Shown: piece after piece, positions 31,657-39,442 of the stretch
Layout of the letters: each line of letters opens with the position of its first letter
How positions within the stretch are numbered: position 1 is the stretch's first letter
Assembly (NCBI GenBank): GCA_964597445.1
Contig: CAZQXO010000017.1
Coordinates: forward strand, 1-40,002
Origin: UBA10649 sp964597445
GTDB taxonomy: Bacteria > Actinomycetota > Actinomycetes > S36-B12
Direction of reading: 5' to 3'
Length of the DNA stretch: 40,002 nt
The notes under the pieces: model-generated
Seen by the model: only the letters and a program-made list of their open reading frames with translations
Database searches by the model: none
Told to the model about the DNA's origin: nothing
Made by a program: the position numbers and the translations under genes

Positions 31657-32166
31657 CTAGATGAACAGGAGCTGCGCTCCGTCCGTCATCTCGATGAAGT
31701 CACTGGCGTTGATGATGCCGTCGACGCCGTCCCACAGGTCGTCGGCCGTGAGATGGTTCATGTCCGCGCTGAGGCGGCAGGCCCAGATGCGTGCGCCCGA
31801 GGCCTTGACGAGCTCGAGGAACTCCGGGACATCGGGGATGTCGAGCTCGGCGAGGGCCGTGTGCATCATGCGCGTGGCCATCGTGGTCATGCCGGGGATC
31901 GGCGCGAGGGCTGCGGGGATGTGAGCCGCGGGATTGCCGACGGGGGAGAACTTCAGGTGCTCCATCCGACCCTTGGTGATGACGTCGAATCCCCAGAAGG
32001 TGAAGAAGAGGTCGACCTCGACTCCCTCCCCGAGGGCGGCGTTGCCGAGGATCAGGCCGGGGTAGGCCATGTCCAGGCTTCCCTTGGAGACGATGATGGC
32101 GAGCTTGCGACCGGTCTCGACCCGGTCGTCGAAGGCCGGGACGATCATGTCAGCGGTGGCAGTCAT
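31657..32166 (-). CDS. DsrE-family sulfur-relay protein
   Basis: This is a 169-residue protein of the DsrE/DsrF/DrsH-like (DsrE2-type) family, proteins that carry persulfide sulfur. The N-terminal strand KLAIIVSKGSLDMAYPGLILGNAALGEGVEVDLFFTFWGFDVI is typical. The only cysteine, C130 in IWACRLSADMN, lies at the conserved sulfur-carrying position. Other features are GMTTMATRMM and a C-terminal DGIINASDFIEMTDGAQLLFI. It is third in an operon after an SQR-like flavoprotein and a DsrC-like protein, 11 nt downstream of the latter. The trio probably passes sulfane sulfur from one protein to the next. Confidence 0.9.
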   Translation of the reverse strand: MTATADMIVPAFDDRVETGRKLAIIVSKGSLDMAYPGLILGNAALGEGVEVDLFFTFWGFDVITKGRMEHLKFSPVGNPAAHIPAALAPIPGMTTMATRMMHTALAELDIPDVPEFLELVKASGARIWACRLSADMNHLTADDLWDGVDGIINASDFIEMTDGAQLLFI

Positions 32167-32177
32167 GTCTTCGCCTC

Positions 32178-32492
32178 TCAGACGCAGCCGGCGGGCTTGG
32201 GCAGCCCCGCGATGTAGGCCATCTTCTTGGCCGGCTTCTTCGGGAACAGTTGGAAGAGCTTCTTGGTGTCGACGCCGCCGGCCGTGGACACGCGGCGGAT
32301 CGTCGGGGTGGCGCCCTGCGCCTTGAAGTCATCCCGCAGGAAGCGGATGACCTGCCAGTGCTCGTCGGTCATGTCGACACCGATGGCCTGGGCGAGGGCC
32401 GCGCCCGTTGCCTCGTCCCATTCGTCGTACACGGTCATGAAGCCCTCGTCGTCGATGGTGACGTCGTGGCCGTTGATCATCGTGGTGGGCAT
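32178..32492 (-). CDS. TusE/DsrC-like sulfur-relay protein
   Basis: This is a 104-residue protein of the TusE/DsrC/DsvC family. It ends in the hallmark C-terminal arm GLPKPAGCV, with C103 as the penultimate residue that accepts sulfur. The second cysteine of respiratory DsrC, eleven residues earlier, is alanine here (KKMAYIAGLPKP), so no intramolecular disulfide/trisulfide can form. It should work as a single-cysteine carrier like TusE. Supporting motifs are DEGFMTVYDEWDEATGAALA and DEHWQVIRFLRDDF. AAGGAGAAGGCA precedes ATG 32492. No dsrAB or tusBCD genes are nearby. Confidence 0.92.
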   Translation of the reverse strand: MPTTMINGHDVTIDDEGFMTVYDEWDEATGAALAQAIGVDMTDEHWQVIRFLRDDFKAQGATPTIRRVSTAGGVDTKKLFQLFPKKPAKKMAYIAGLPKPAGCV

Positions 32493-32543
32493 TGCCTTCT
32501 CCTTGCTGTCGTGGGTCCTGATGTGAGGTGTGGGTCGGGATCT

Positions 32544-33794
32544 CTACGTGCTGCTGCCCACGAGATCGGTGCGCTTGCCAGCGGTGGACATGCGTGGCGG
32601 GAGTCCCATGGGGCGGCCGGGGATGAGGATGTTCCAGTACATCCACCGGAAGGCGAGCTTGCCCAGGTGATTGAGGCGCGTCTTCTTCAGGAGGCTCATG
32701 GGTCCGATCCCGGGCAGGGGGTACTTGCCGGGGAGGGGCTCCCAGTCGTAGTTGAAGTCGATCAGCATCGCCTTCCGATCACCTGTCTCGATGAAGCAGT
32801 TGGCGTGACCGTCGAACGTGTGGGTCATCTCCTGTCCGCGGATGAACTGCAGGAAGTTCTCGACGAACACATCGATTTCGAAGTGCGCGACAGATCCGGC
32901 CTTGGAGGCGGGGATGTCGTTGGCGTCCCCGAGAGCGAAGATGTTGTCGTAGGCCTTGCTCTGCTGGGTGAACTTGTCGACGGGCACCAGGTTGATCTCA
33001 TTGCCGAGGCCTGAGCGCGCCACGTAGTCCGCGCCCATGTTCAGGGGGACGGTGACGAGGAGGTCGAAGGGAACCTCGCGCTCGTCGTAGGAGACCAGCG
33101 CCCTCCGCTCGTTGTCGACCTCCATGAGCATGAAGTCGGGCTCGACCGCGATCGCCTTCTCCTCGAGGGTGCTGCCGAACGCCTGCGCCGCGATCGGCTT
33201 GGTGAAGGCGCCTGGCAGCGGGGTCACGTAGGTCATCTCGACCTTGTCGCGCATCCCCTTGCTGGTGAAGTAGGAGTCGGCGAGGAAGGCGAACTCGAGC
33301 GGAGCGACAGGGCACTTGATCGGCATCTCGACGATGTTGATGACGAGGCGACCGCCCGGCCAGGTCTCGAGCTTCGTGGCCAGAGCCACCGAGCCCTCGT
33401 ACGTGTAGAACTCATGAACGCTGTCGCGCCATTGCTCGCCCATCATCCCGTCGGTCTGGTCGGGGCGGGGAGTCACGCCGGTCGCGATGATCAGTACGTC
33501 GTAGTCGAGGCGACGGCCGTCGGTCAGCAGCACCGCGTTCTCCTCGGCCTCGACCCGGTCGATCTCGCCGTAGACGAGGGGCACGTCCTTGCGCAGGTTC
33601 TTGCGGCGACTCCTGGTGACCTGCGACGGCGTGTAGGTGCCGAAGGGCAGGAACAGGTAGCCCGGCTGGTAGCGGTGGTCGTCGTCCGCGTCGACGACGG
33701 TGATCGCCCAGTCGGCCGCGGAGAGCCTGCGACGCAGCTTGTTGGCGGTGATGGTGCCGGCGGTGCCTCCGCCGAGGATCAGCAACGTCTTCAT
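32544..33794 (-). CDS. Sulfide:quinone oxidoreductase-like FAD protein
   Basis: This is a 416-residue flavoprotein of the SQR/flavocytochrome-c sulfide dehydrogenase group. The FAD-binding motif is LLILGGGTAGTITANKL (4-20). The second half has DYDVLIIATGVTPR and the flavin-binding YDNIFALGDANDIPASKAG. It has just two cysteines, C161 in IKCPVAPLEFAF and C333 in HANCFIETG. These are at the positions expected for the redox pair that holds polysulfide. The C-terminal segment with KKTRLNHLGKLAFRWMYWNIL is amphipathic/hydrophobic, consistent with membrane surface binding. It would oxidise sulfide or a persulfide and hand sulfur to the DsrC-like and DsrE-like proteins encoded next. CACCAT lies exactly 6 nt before its ATG. 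Confidence 0.88.
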   Translation of the reverse strand: MKTLLILGGGTAGTITANKLRRRLSAADWAITVVDADDDHRYQPGYLFLPFGTYTPSQVTRSRRKNLRKDVPLVYGEIDRVEAEENAVLLTDGRRLDYDVLIIATGVTPRPDQTDGMMGEQWRDSVHEFYTYEGSVALATKLETWPGGRLVINIVEMPIKCPVAPLEFAFLADSYFTSKGMRDKVEMTYVTPLPGAFTKPIAAQAFGSTLEEKAIAVEPDFMLMEVDNERRALVSYDEREVPFDLLVTVPLNMGADYVARSGLGNEINLVPVDKFTQQSKAYDNIFALGDANDIPASKAGSVAHFEIDVFVENFLQFIRGQEMTHTFDGHANCFIETGDRKAMLIDFNYDWEPLPGKYPLPGIGPMSLLKKTRLNHLGKLAFRWMYWNILIPGRPMGLPPRMSTAGKRTDLVGSST

Positions 33795-33800
33795 GTCTCG

Positions 33801-33806
33801 ATGGTG
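33801..33806 (-). promoter_or_regulatory. Putative -10 box, leaderless SQR-like operon
   Basis: CACCAT on the minus strand lies exactly 6 nt before ATG 33794. It is a weak match because the first base is not T. Confidence 0.3.
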
Positions 33807-33856
33807 GCACCGGGTCGCCCCCTGTCTCTGGGGTCGAAGTTCGCGATCTCACATGA

Positions 33857-33895
33857 CGAAGGTCCCCTCGGGGGCATGACCTGAGGGGACCTTCG
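33857..33895 (-). terminator. 13-bp stem hairpin after small PHO-linked gene
   Basis: CGAAGGTCCCCTC (33857-33869) and GAGGGGACCTTCG (33883-33895) are perfectly complementary, with a 13-nt loop. It lies just after the 3' end of the gene at 33934 on the minus strand and before the SQR-like operon promoter. It is a likely terminator, although no U-tract follows. Confidence 0.7.
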
Positions 33896-33933
33896 GTCGA
33901 GCGGACTCGGGTGACGGGGCAGCGCCCCGGGGT

Positions 33934-34158
33934 TCAGGCGGAGAGCTGGTCGGCGAGGGGGGCCAGACGCTCATGCATCTCGCGGTACTCCAGGGCCTCG
34001 TCGATGTACGGGGTGTCGAAGTGCGCCCCACACGTGCAGTCGAGGGTGAAGCGGCACTGGGCGTAGCTGAACCCCGAGGAGATCACGTGGGCCGCCTCGT
34101 GCAAGGGGGGCTGCAGGTCGGTCAGGTGCCGGTCCCGGCGGAGGAAGGGGAGGTTCAT
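33934..34158 (-). CDS. Small cysteine-containing protein near PHO box, unknown
   Basis: I do not recognise a family. The 74-residue soluble protein begins MNLPFLRRDRHLTDLQPPLHEAAHVISSGFSYAQ and then has a compact cysteine cluster C-x5-C-x-C (CRFTLDCTCGAHF) followed by a histidine. The C terminus is an acidic helix (IDEALEYREMHERLAPLADQL). The C/H cluster could bind zinc or another metal; this is inference. I chose ATG 34158, which has AGGAG upstream. A longer frame to 34239 would begin close to the PHO box and run through a 16-bp palindrome. A strong hairpin follows the gene, so it appears to be a single-gene transcript. Confidence 0.7.
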   Translation of the reverse strand: MNLPFLRRDRHLTDLQPPLHEAAHVISSGFSYAQCRFTLDCTCGAHFDTPYIDEALEYREMHERLAPLADQLSA

Positions 34159-34180
34159 GGGGCACCTGCTCTCCTGTGAC

Positions 34181-34196
34181 CCGCTCACGTGAGCGG
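34181..34196. promoter_or_regulatory. Perfect 16-bp palindrome (operator candidate)
   Basis: CCGCTCACGTGAGCGG is a perfect inverted repeat between the PHO box and the small gene start at 34158. Its size and symmetry suggest a dimeric repressor site or an mRNA hairpin in the leader. Confidence 0.5.
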
Positions 34197-34271
34197 TGGG
34201 GCGTCCGGATCGACGCCTTTTCCACAGTAGCACGGTCACGCCATATTCCGGAAACCTCTGCTTCGGACGTA

Positions 34272-34293
34272 GTTCACCTGTCGTTCACTTTGT
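34272..34293 (+). promoter_or_regulatory. PHO box beside the small cysteine protein and ppa
   Basis: Two adjacent 11-bp repeats, GTTCACCTGTC (34272-34282) and GTTCACTTTGT (34283-34293), form a textbook PHO box. It lies 114 bp upstream of the small minus-strand gene at 34158 and 26 bp past the 3' end of ppa. The only start codon it can serve nearby is the small gene's, although the repeats read on the opposite strand. Confidence 0.75.
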
Positions 34294-34318
34294 GGGGAGC
34301 ACAGGTGCGGGGCGCAGC

Positions 34319-34816
34319 TCAGGGGGCAGCCGCCCGGAAGCGGTCCCAGGACTCCCGGATCTCCCGCTCGGCCTCGGTGCGTCCGACCCACGTGGCCCCC
34401 TCGACGCTCTTGCCCGGCTCGAGGTCCTTGTAGACCTCGAAGAAGTGCTGGATCTCCAGGCGGTCGAACTCCCCGACGTGGTGGATGTCGCGCAGGTGCT
34501 CCAGCCGGGGATCCCCGGCTGGCACGCACAGCACCTTGTCGTCGCCCCCGGCCTCGTCCGTCATCCGGAACATCCCGACGGCGCGGCACGAGATGAGCAC
34601 GCCGGGGAACGTCGGCTCCTGCACGAGAACGAGCGCGTCGAGGGGGTCCCCGTCGAGGCCGAGGGAGTTGTCGATGAAGCCGTAGTCGTGCGGATAGCGG
34701 GTCGATGTGAACAGCATCCGATCGAGCCGGATGCGCCCCGTGTGGTGGTCCATCTCGTACTTGTTGCGGCTTCCCCCGGGGATCTCGATGGTGACGTCGA
34801 AGATCAGCGGTTCCAT
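34319..34816 (-). CDS. ppa: Inorganic pyrophosphatase (family I)
   Basis: This is a 165-residue soluble enzyme that hydrolyses pyrophosphate to two phosphates, pulling biosynthetic reactions forward. The active-site signature DGDPLDALVL has the three metal-binding aspartates D55, D57 and D60. NKYEMDHHTGRIRLDR near 18-33 and the tail VYKDLEPGKSVEGATWVG are typical of family I. GGGAGGG precedes ATG 34816. It is divergent from dacB, the usual order in actinobacteria. A PHO box lies past its 3' end. Confidence 0.95.
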   Translation of the reverse strand: MEPLIFDVTIEIPGGSRNKYEMDHHTGRIRLDRMLFTSTRYPHDYGFIDNSLGLDGDPLDALVLVQEPTFPGVLISCRAVGMFRMTDEAGGDDKVLCVPAGDPRLEHLRDIHHVGEFDRLEIQHFFEVYKDLEPGKSVEGATWVGRTEAEREIRESWDRFRAAAP

Positions 34817-34895
34817 GGGCCCTCCCGGGGATCGGTGCCGACGGGTGCGCAGCGGGACCATCCCGAGGCATCGGATCGGCACGTCGTCGTTGGCC

Positions 34896-34901
34896 TAGTG
34901 T
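34896..34901 (+). promoter_or_regulatory. Putative -10 box for dacB
   Basis: TAGTGT lies 28 nt before GTG 34930. The short leader would contain AAGGAGGA, an excellent Shine-Dalgarno. Confidence 0.45.
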
Positions 34902-34929
34902 TCCGTACGTCGTCGGGGAAGGAGGACCG

Positions 34930-36222
34930 GTGCGGTCTCCGTGGGGTGCAGCTGTGGCAGGGGTCACGCTGGCGACCCTCGTCCTCACGGCGGCCCCGAG
35001 CATGGGGGCTGACACGCCGCCTCCGGCCCCGGCCCCGAGCGTGCTGCCCCTGGCCCCGAGCGTCACTGTGCGGCCGACGCCGCAGGGGGTGCAGGAGGCC
35101 ATCGGCCCGCTCGTGCGACGCGGGCTGGCCCGCGCCTCCGTCATCGTCGTCGACCCGGGCAGCGGCGAGGTGCTGCTCGACGCGCGTGGGTCGCGGCCGC
35201 GCATCCCGGCCTCGACCGCGAAGCTCGCCACGGCCGCGGCGGCGCTGGACGTGCTGGGGTCGCAGACCCGACTGCCGACGGTGGCGTACCGCGATGACCG
35301 GGCCGTGACCCTGGTGGGGGGCGGCGATCCGACCCTGACGCGCGCCGACCTCGCGGAACTGGCCGGACGGGTGGCGAAGGATGTCGGGACGCCGGGAGTC
35401 GTCACGGTCCGCTACGACGCCTCGGCCTTCACGGGCCCGACCCTGGGCCCGGGCTGGTCCGCCAGCTTCCCTCGGCTGGGCGTCGTGGCTCCGGTGACCG
35501 CCCTCATGGTCGATCAGGGTCGGGTGCGGCCGGGCGCCAGCTCCCGCGTCGCGGATCCGGCTCGGCAGGCCGGCACGCTCTTCGCGGACCTGCTGCGTGC
35601 GGAGGGCCTGCAGGTGCGCCGGGTGCGCGCCGGGGCTCTGGACGCCACCGCGGCTCGCGAGGTCGCGCGGGTGGAGTCCCCGCCGGTGGCCGACATCGTG
35701 CAGCAGACGCTGACCGACTCCGACAACACCGCAGCGGAGGTGCTCGCCCATCTGGTGGGCGGGGCGCTCGTGGGCGAGGCGTCCTTCGCCGGGGGAGCTC
35801 GGGCCACCGAGCAGGCGCTGCGGTCCGCTGGCATCGACATCACGGGGGTGGACCTCGCGGACGGGAGCGGGCTCTCCCGGCGCAACCGCATCCCGGCCGC
35901 TGCCCTCGCCGACATCGTCGCGACCGCGCTGACGACTCCGGACCCGGATCTCTCGCTCCTGCCCCCGGGCCTCGCGGTCGCCGGACTCACCGGGACGCTG
36001 GCCGATCGGTTCACCTCGGCGTCGACGCGTCCGGGTCGCGGGTTCGTCCAGGCCAAGACCGGAACGCTCACCGGGGTCAGCGGCCTCGCGGGAACGGTGC
36101 TCGATGCCGAGGGCCGCACGCTCGTCTTCGCGATGATCGACGACAGGGCTCGATCCCTGGACCAGGTCCGCGCGACAATGGACACCGTCGCGAGCAGGCT
36201 CGCCGCCTGCGGCTGCGACTGA
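34930..36222 (+). CDS. dacB: D-alanyl-D-alanine carboxypeptidase/endopeptidase (PBP4 type)
   Basis: This is a 430-residue secreted S13-family penicillin-binding protein that trims or cuts peptidoglycan stem peptides. It has an N-terminal signal peptide (residues 1 to about 26) and a short proline/alanine-rich linker. The catalytic triad of motifs is SxxK (S95-T-A-K98), SDN in TDSDNTAAEVLAHL, and KTGTLTGVSGLAG near the C terminus. The typical class C inserted domain lies between the first two motifs. The C terminus has CGC, perhaps a surface disulfide. GTG 34930 has AAGGAGGA upstream. It heads the row of genes ending with hpt. Confidence 0.93.
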   Translation: MRSPWGAAVAGVTLATLVLTAAPSMGADTPPPAPAPSVLPLAPSVTVRPTPQGVQEAIGPLVRRGLARASVIVVDPGSGEVLLDARGSRPRIPASTAKLATAAAALDVLGSQTRLPTVAYRDDRAVTLVGGGDPTLTRADLAELAGRVAKDVGTPGVVTVRYDASAFTGPTLGPGWSASFPRLGVVAPVTALMVDQGRVRPGASSRVADPARQAGTLFADLLRAEGLQVRRVRAGALDATAAREVARVESPPVADIVQQTLTDSDNTAAEVLAHLVGGALVGEASFAGGARATEQALRSAGIDITGVDLADGSGLSRRNRIPAAALADIVATALTTPDPDLSLLPPGLAVAGLTGTLADRFTSASTRPGRGFVQAKTGTLTGVSGLAGTVLDAEGRTLVFAMIDDRARSLDQVRATMDTVASRLAACGCD

Positions 36223-36275
36223 CCCGTGCCCTCGACCGAGGTCAGCGGAACGACGTCCCGCGGAGGAGAGTCCCG

Positions 36276-37331
36276 ATGACGACCGCCCCGATGCCCGTGC
36301 TGCTGCCGGTGAACCAGTTCGACCACTTCTACCGGGGTGGGGATCGCATCGGCGCGCTGCGTCACGGTCCGGGCGGGCCCCAGCGTCCGGAGGAGTGGAT
36401 CGGCTCCACGACCGCTCGCTTCGGCCAGGCGCCGCAGGGGTTCAGCGTGCTGCCCGACGGGCGCCTGCTGATCGAGGCGATCGAATCCGATCCGCAGGCA
36501 TGGCTCGGTCCCGACCACGTCGAGCGCTACGGGACCAGCACCGAGGTGCTGATCAAGCTGCTCGACCTCGACCAGCGCCTTCCCGTGCACCTGCATCCGA
36601 ACCGGGCCTTCTCGCGCACCCATCTCGGACTCGCGCACGGCAAGACGGAGGCGTGGTACGTGCTGGACGCGCCTGAGGGAGGAGAGGTCGGCGTCGGGTT
36701 CGCCGAGGAGATGTCCCGTGAGCAGGTCGCGTCCTGGGTCGCCTCGGAGGACAGCGATGCCCTGCTGTCGTCGCTGCGTCGACGCGTCGTGCGACCGGGT
36801 GACGCCATGCTCGTGCCGGCCGGCCTGCCCCACACCGTCGCCTCCGGAGTCTTCGTCCTCGAGCTGCAGGAGCCGACCGACCTCTCGATCCTGCTCGAGT
36901 GGCAGGGCTTCGCCGTCGACGGGACGAAGGACGGCCACCTCGACCTCGGATTCGACGTGGCGCTGCAGGCGGTCGATCTCTCCGCGGTGTCGGACGGGGA
37001 TCTCGACCGACTCGTCCTTCCCCGGGAGGCCATCGACGGTGCCGGCCTGCACTCGGCGATGCCGGCGGCAGCCGACGCCTACTTCCGGGCGCACCGGTTC
37101 GACACGTCAGGCGGCCCGGTCGCCGTCGACGCGGGGTTCGCGATCGTCCTCGTCCTCGAGGGCCGCGGGATCCTGGGCTCGACCTCCGGTGCTCTCGAGG
37201 TGGCCCGTGGCGATGTCGTCCTCGTCCCGTTCGCGGCAGGCGATCTCTCCCTGCACTCGGAGGGCGGATCCCCGATGGTCGGGGTGGTGTGCCGTCCGCC
37301 GGCCCCGGACGCGCCGCGCGATGCTCGCTGA
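36276..37331 (+). CDS. Mannose-6-phosphate isomerase, class I-like
   Basis: This is a 351-residue type I phosphomannose isomerase-like double cupin. It would interconvert fructose-6-phosphate and mannose-6-phosphate, feeding cell-wall mannan and GDP-mannose synthesis. Metal-binding features are VHLHPN near 108-113, GKTEAWYVLDA near 122-132 and the second-cupin GLPHTVASG near 189. The N terminus HFYRGGDRIGALRHGPGGPQRPEEWIGSTTARFG is typical of actinobacterial members. Some family members are of unknown sugar specificity. GGAGGAGAG precedes ATG 36276. The stop lies 11 bases inside the next gene. It sits between dacB and the zincin, which are normally adjacent. Confidence 0.88.
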   Translation: MTTAPMPVLLPVNQFDHFYRGGDRIGALRHGPGGPQRPEEWIGSTTARFGQAPQGFSVLPDGRLLIEAIESDPQAWLGPDHVERYGTSTEVLIKLLDLDQRLPVHLHPNRAFSRTHLGLAHGKTEAWYVLDAPEGGEVGVGFAEEMSREQVASWVASEDSDALLSSLRRRVVRPGDAMLVPAGLPHTVASGVFVLELQEPTDLSILLEWQGFAVDGTKDGHLDLGFDVALQAVDLSAVSDGDLDRLVLPREAIDGAGLHSAMPAAADAYFRAHRFDTSGGPVAVDAGFAIVLVLEGRGILGSTSGALEVARGDVVLVPFAAGDLSLHSEGGSPMVGVVCRPPAPDAPRDAR

Positions 37332-38406
37332 CCCGCGGACCACGCCGGGCGAGGCTGCTCCGGAGGCGGTGGACTGGGATCTCGCGCTCGCCACGGCGCG
37401 ACGCTTCGCCCCGTCGGGTCCGGACCTTCCTCCCGACGAGGCGGTCGAGGCGGTCGCGATGCTGCGTCGCGCGGCGACGGAGGCGATCGCGCCCGTGCGC
37501 GAGGTCACCGGGCTCATCGCCCCGGAGTCCTCGCCTGCGGTGGTCGTGGATCGTGGCACGTGGATCGCCTCGAACGTGGCCAGCATGCGCGCCCTGCTCG
37601 GATCCTGGGACGCCCTGACCGAACGCACGCAGGCTGCGCCGGCCGTCGTTCGCGGCCTGGGATCACGTGGCACGGCGCTTCAGCTGGGAGCGGTCCTGGC
37701 CTGGCTGTCGACCAAGGTGCTCGGGCAGTTCGAGACGTTCGGGCGCGCCGCGGGTGAGCCGGGCCGCCTGCTGCTCGTCGCTCCCACCATCGTCCAGGTC
37801 GAGCGACAGCTCGATGTCGACCCGAGGGACTTCCGGCTCTGGGTGTGCCTGCACGAGGAGACGCATCGCGTGCAGTTCGGTGCGGTGCCGTGGTTGGCCG
37901 ATCACCTCAACGGCCGCATCACGGCGCTGCTCGCCGCATCGGACCTCTCCACCCGCGAGACGCTCGAGCGGCTGGTGGCCTTCGTGTACGCGCTGATCCG
38001 CTCGATCCGGTCTGACGACGTCCAGGTCATCGAGGCCCTGCAGACCCCGCAGCAGCGCGAGATCTTCGACGAGCTCACCGGACTGATGTCGCTCCTCGAG
38101 GGTCACGCCGACGTGGTGATGGACGACGTCGGCCCGGCGGTCGTGCCCTCCGTCGCGAGGATCCGCGAGAGGTTCACGACGCGACGAGAGCAGGTGGGCG
38201 CCCTGGATCACGTGGCGCGACGGGCTCTCGGCATGGACGCCAAGATGCGCCAGTACTCCGATGGTGCGGCCTTCGTGCGTCACGTCGTCGACCGCGTGGG
38301 AATGGCCGGCTTGAACACCGTCTGGGCGTCGCCCGAGCACCTGCCCTCGCGCGCCGAGATCCACGATCCTGATCGGTGGACGGCGCGCATGGGTCTGGTG
38401 GCATGA
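37321..38406 (+). CDS. Zincin-like metalloprotease family protein (DUF2342)
   Basis: This is a 361-residue protein of the actinobacterial zinc-dependent metalloprotease family, sometimes annotated as coenzyme F420 biosynthesis-associated. The zinc-binding motif HEETH is intact (H178, E179, H182) in VCLHEETHRVQFGAVPW. A third ligand probably lies in LLEGHADVVMDDVG. Its substrate is not known. ATG 37321 overlaps the end of the mannose-6-phosphate isomerase gene by 11 bases, and tilS begins 10 bases after its stop. This zincin-tilS-hpt order is widely conserved in the phylum. Confidence 0.88.
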   Translation: MLADPRTTPGEAAPEAVDWDLALATARRFAPSGPDLPPDEAVEAVAMLRRAATEAIAPVREVTGLIAPESSPAVVVDRGTWIASNVASMRALLGSWDALTERTQAAPAVVRGLGSRGTALQLGAVLAWLSTKVLGQFETFGRAAGEPGRLLLVAPTIVQVERQLDVDPRDFRLWVCLHEETHRVQFGAVPWLADHLNGRITALLAASDLSTRETLERLVAFVYALIRSIRSDDVQVIEALQTPQQREIFDELTGLMSLLEGHADVVMDDVGPAVVPSVARIRERFTTRREQVGALDHVARRALGMDAKMRQYSDGAAFVRHVVDRVGMAGLNTVWASPEHLPSRAEIHDPDRWTARMGLVA

Positions 38407-38416
38407 GGGTTCCGCG

Positions 38417-39442
38417 ATGAGTCGTCGGGCAGCAGGACCGGAGACGGTCGCGTGCCGCACGGCGGTGCGCGCCTCGCTGGCGGATCTCGAGGGCGGGGGC
38501 ACGGTTCTCGTCGCCTGCTCGGGTGGCCCCGACTCCATCGCCCTGACCTCCGCCTCGTCCTGGGTCGGCAGCCGCCTCGGCCTCGACGTCCGCGCGATCG
38601 TCGTCGACCACGGCCTCCAGCCCGACTCCGCGGAGGTCGCGGTCGCGGCGGCGCAGGCCTGCGACGCACTCGGCGCCCCTCCCACGATCGTCCGCGTGGA
38701 GGTCGGCGCAGCGGGGGGGCCCGAGGCGGCCGCGCGCGAGGCGCGCTATGCGGCGCTCAGCCGGGCGGCGCAGGAGTCCGACGCCCGGGTCGTCCTGCTG
38801 GGCCACACCCTCGAGGATCAGGCCGAGACGGTCCTCCTCCGACTGGCGCGGGGATCCGGTGCTCGTTCCCTCGCGGCCATGGCGCCGGCGGGCGGCCTGT
38901 GGCGCAGGCCGTTCCTGTCCCTGCCGCGTGCGACGGTGCGCAGGGCCGCCGCGGACGCGCTCGAGCCGTGGGGACTCCAGCCGTGGTCCGATCCCCACAA
39001 CGAGGATCCGTCCTTCGCCCGCGTGCGCGTGCGTGCGCTGCTGCCCGAGCTCGACGCTGCCGTCGGGGGAGGCGCCGTCCTCGGGCTCGCCCGCACGGCC
39101 GATCTGCTGCGGGACGACGCTGACCTGCTGGACGAGCTCGCAGGCGCGGCCCTGCAGCGCATCGTCGACCGGCAGGACGGCGTTCGGGGTGCTGCGTGCG
39201 ACGACCTCGCCGCCCTGCATCCGGCCCTGCGCTCCCGCGTCCTGCGGGCCCTGATCATCGAGGCGGGTGCCCCGGCCGAGTCGGTCGGAATCGACCACGT
39301 GCGCACGGTCGACGCCCTCATCACGCAGTGGCACGGGCAGGGGGAGGCACGACTGCCGGGTGGCGTCCGCGCGGATCGCTCGTGTGGCAGGCTGAGGGTC
39401 CAGTCATCGGACCCGGACGGGAGCAACAGCGGTGGATCATGA
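38417..39442 (+). CDS. tilS: tRNA(Ile)-lysidine synthase
   Basis: This is a 341-residue PP-loop ATPase. It converts cytidine 34 of the tRNA(Ile) CAU anticodon to lysidine, allowing AUA decoding. The PP-loop is CSGGPDS (34-40). Other TilS motifs are VVDHGLQPDSAEV, HTLEDQAETVLLRLARGSG and the R-rich WRRPFLSLPRATVRRAA. The following WSDPHNEDPSFARVRVRALLPEL is the TilS signature helix. It is shorter than E. coli TilS and lacks its large C-terminal domain, the usual short form. The start overlaps a GC-rich region with only a weak Shine-Dalgarno. The hpt gene begins 11 bases before its end. Confidence 0.95.
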   Translation: MSRRAAGPETVACRTAVRASLADLEGGGTVLVACSGGPDSIALTSASSWVGSRLGLDVRAIVVDHGLQPDSAEVAVAAAQACDALGAPPTIVRVEVGAAGGPEAAAREARYAALSRAAQESDARVVLLGHTLEDQAETVLLRLARGSGARSLAAMAPAGGLWRRPFLSLPRATVRRAAADALEPWGLQPWSDPHNEDPSFARVRVRALLPELDAAVGGGAVLGLARTADLLRDDADLLDELAGAALQRIVDRQDGVRGAACDDLAALHPALRSRVLRALIIEAGAPAESVGIDHVRTVDALITQWHGQGEARLPGGVRADRSCGRLRVQSSDPDGSNSGGS

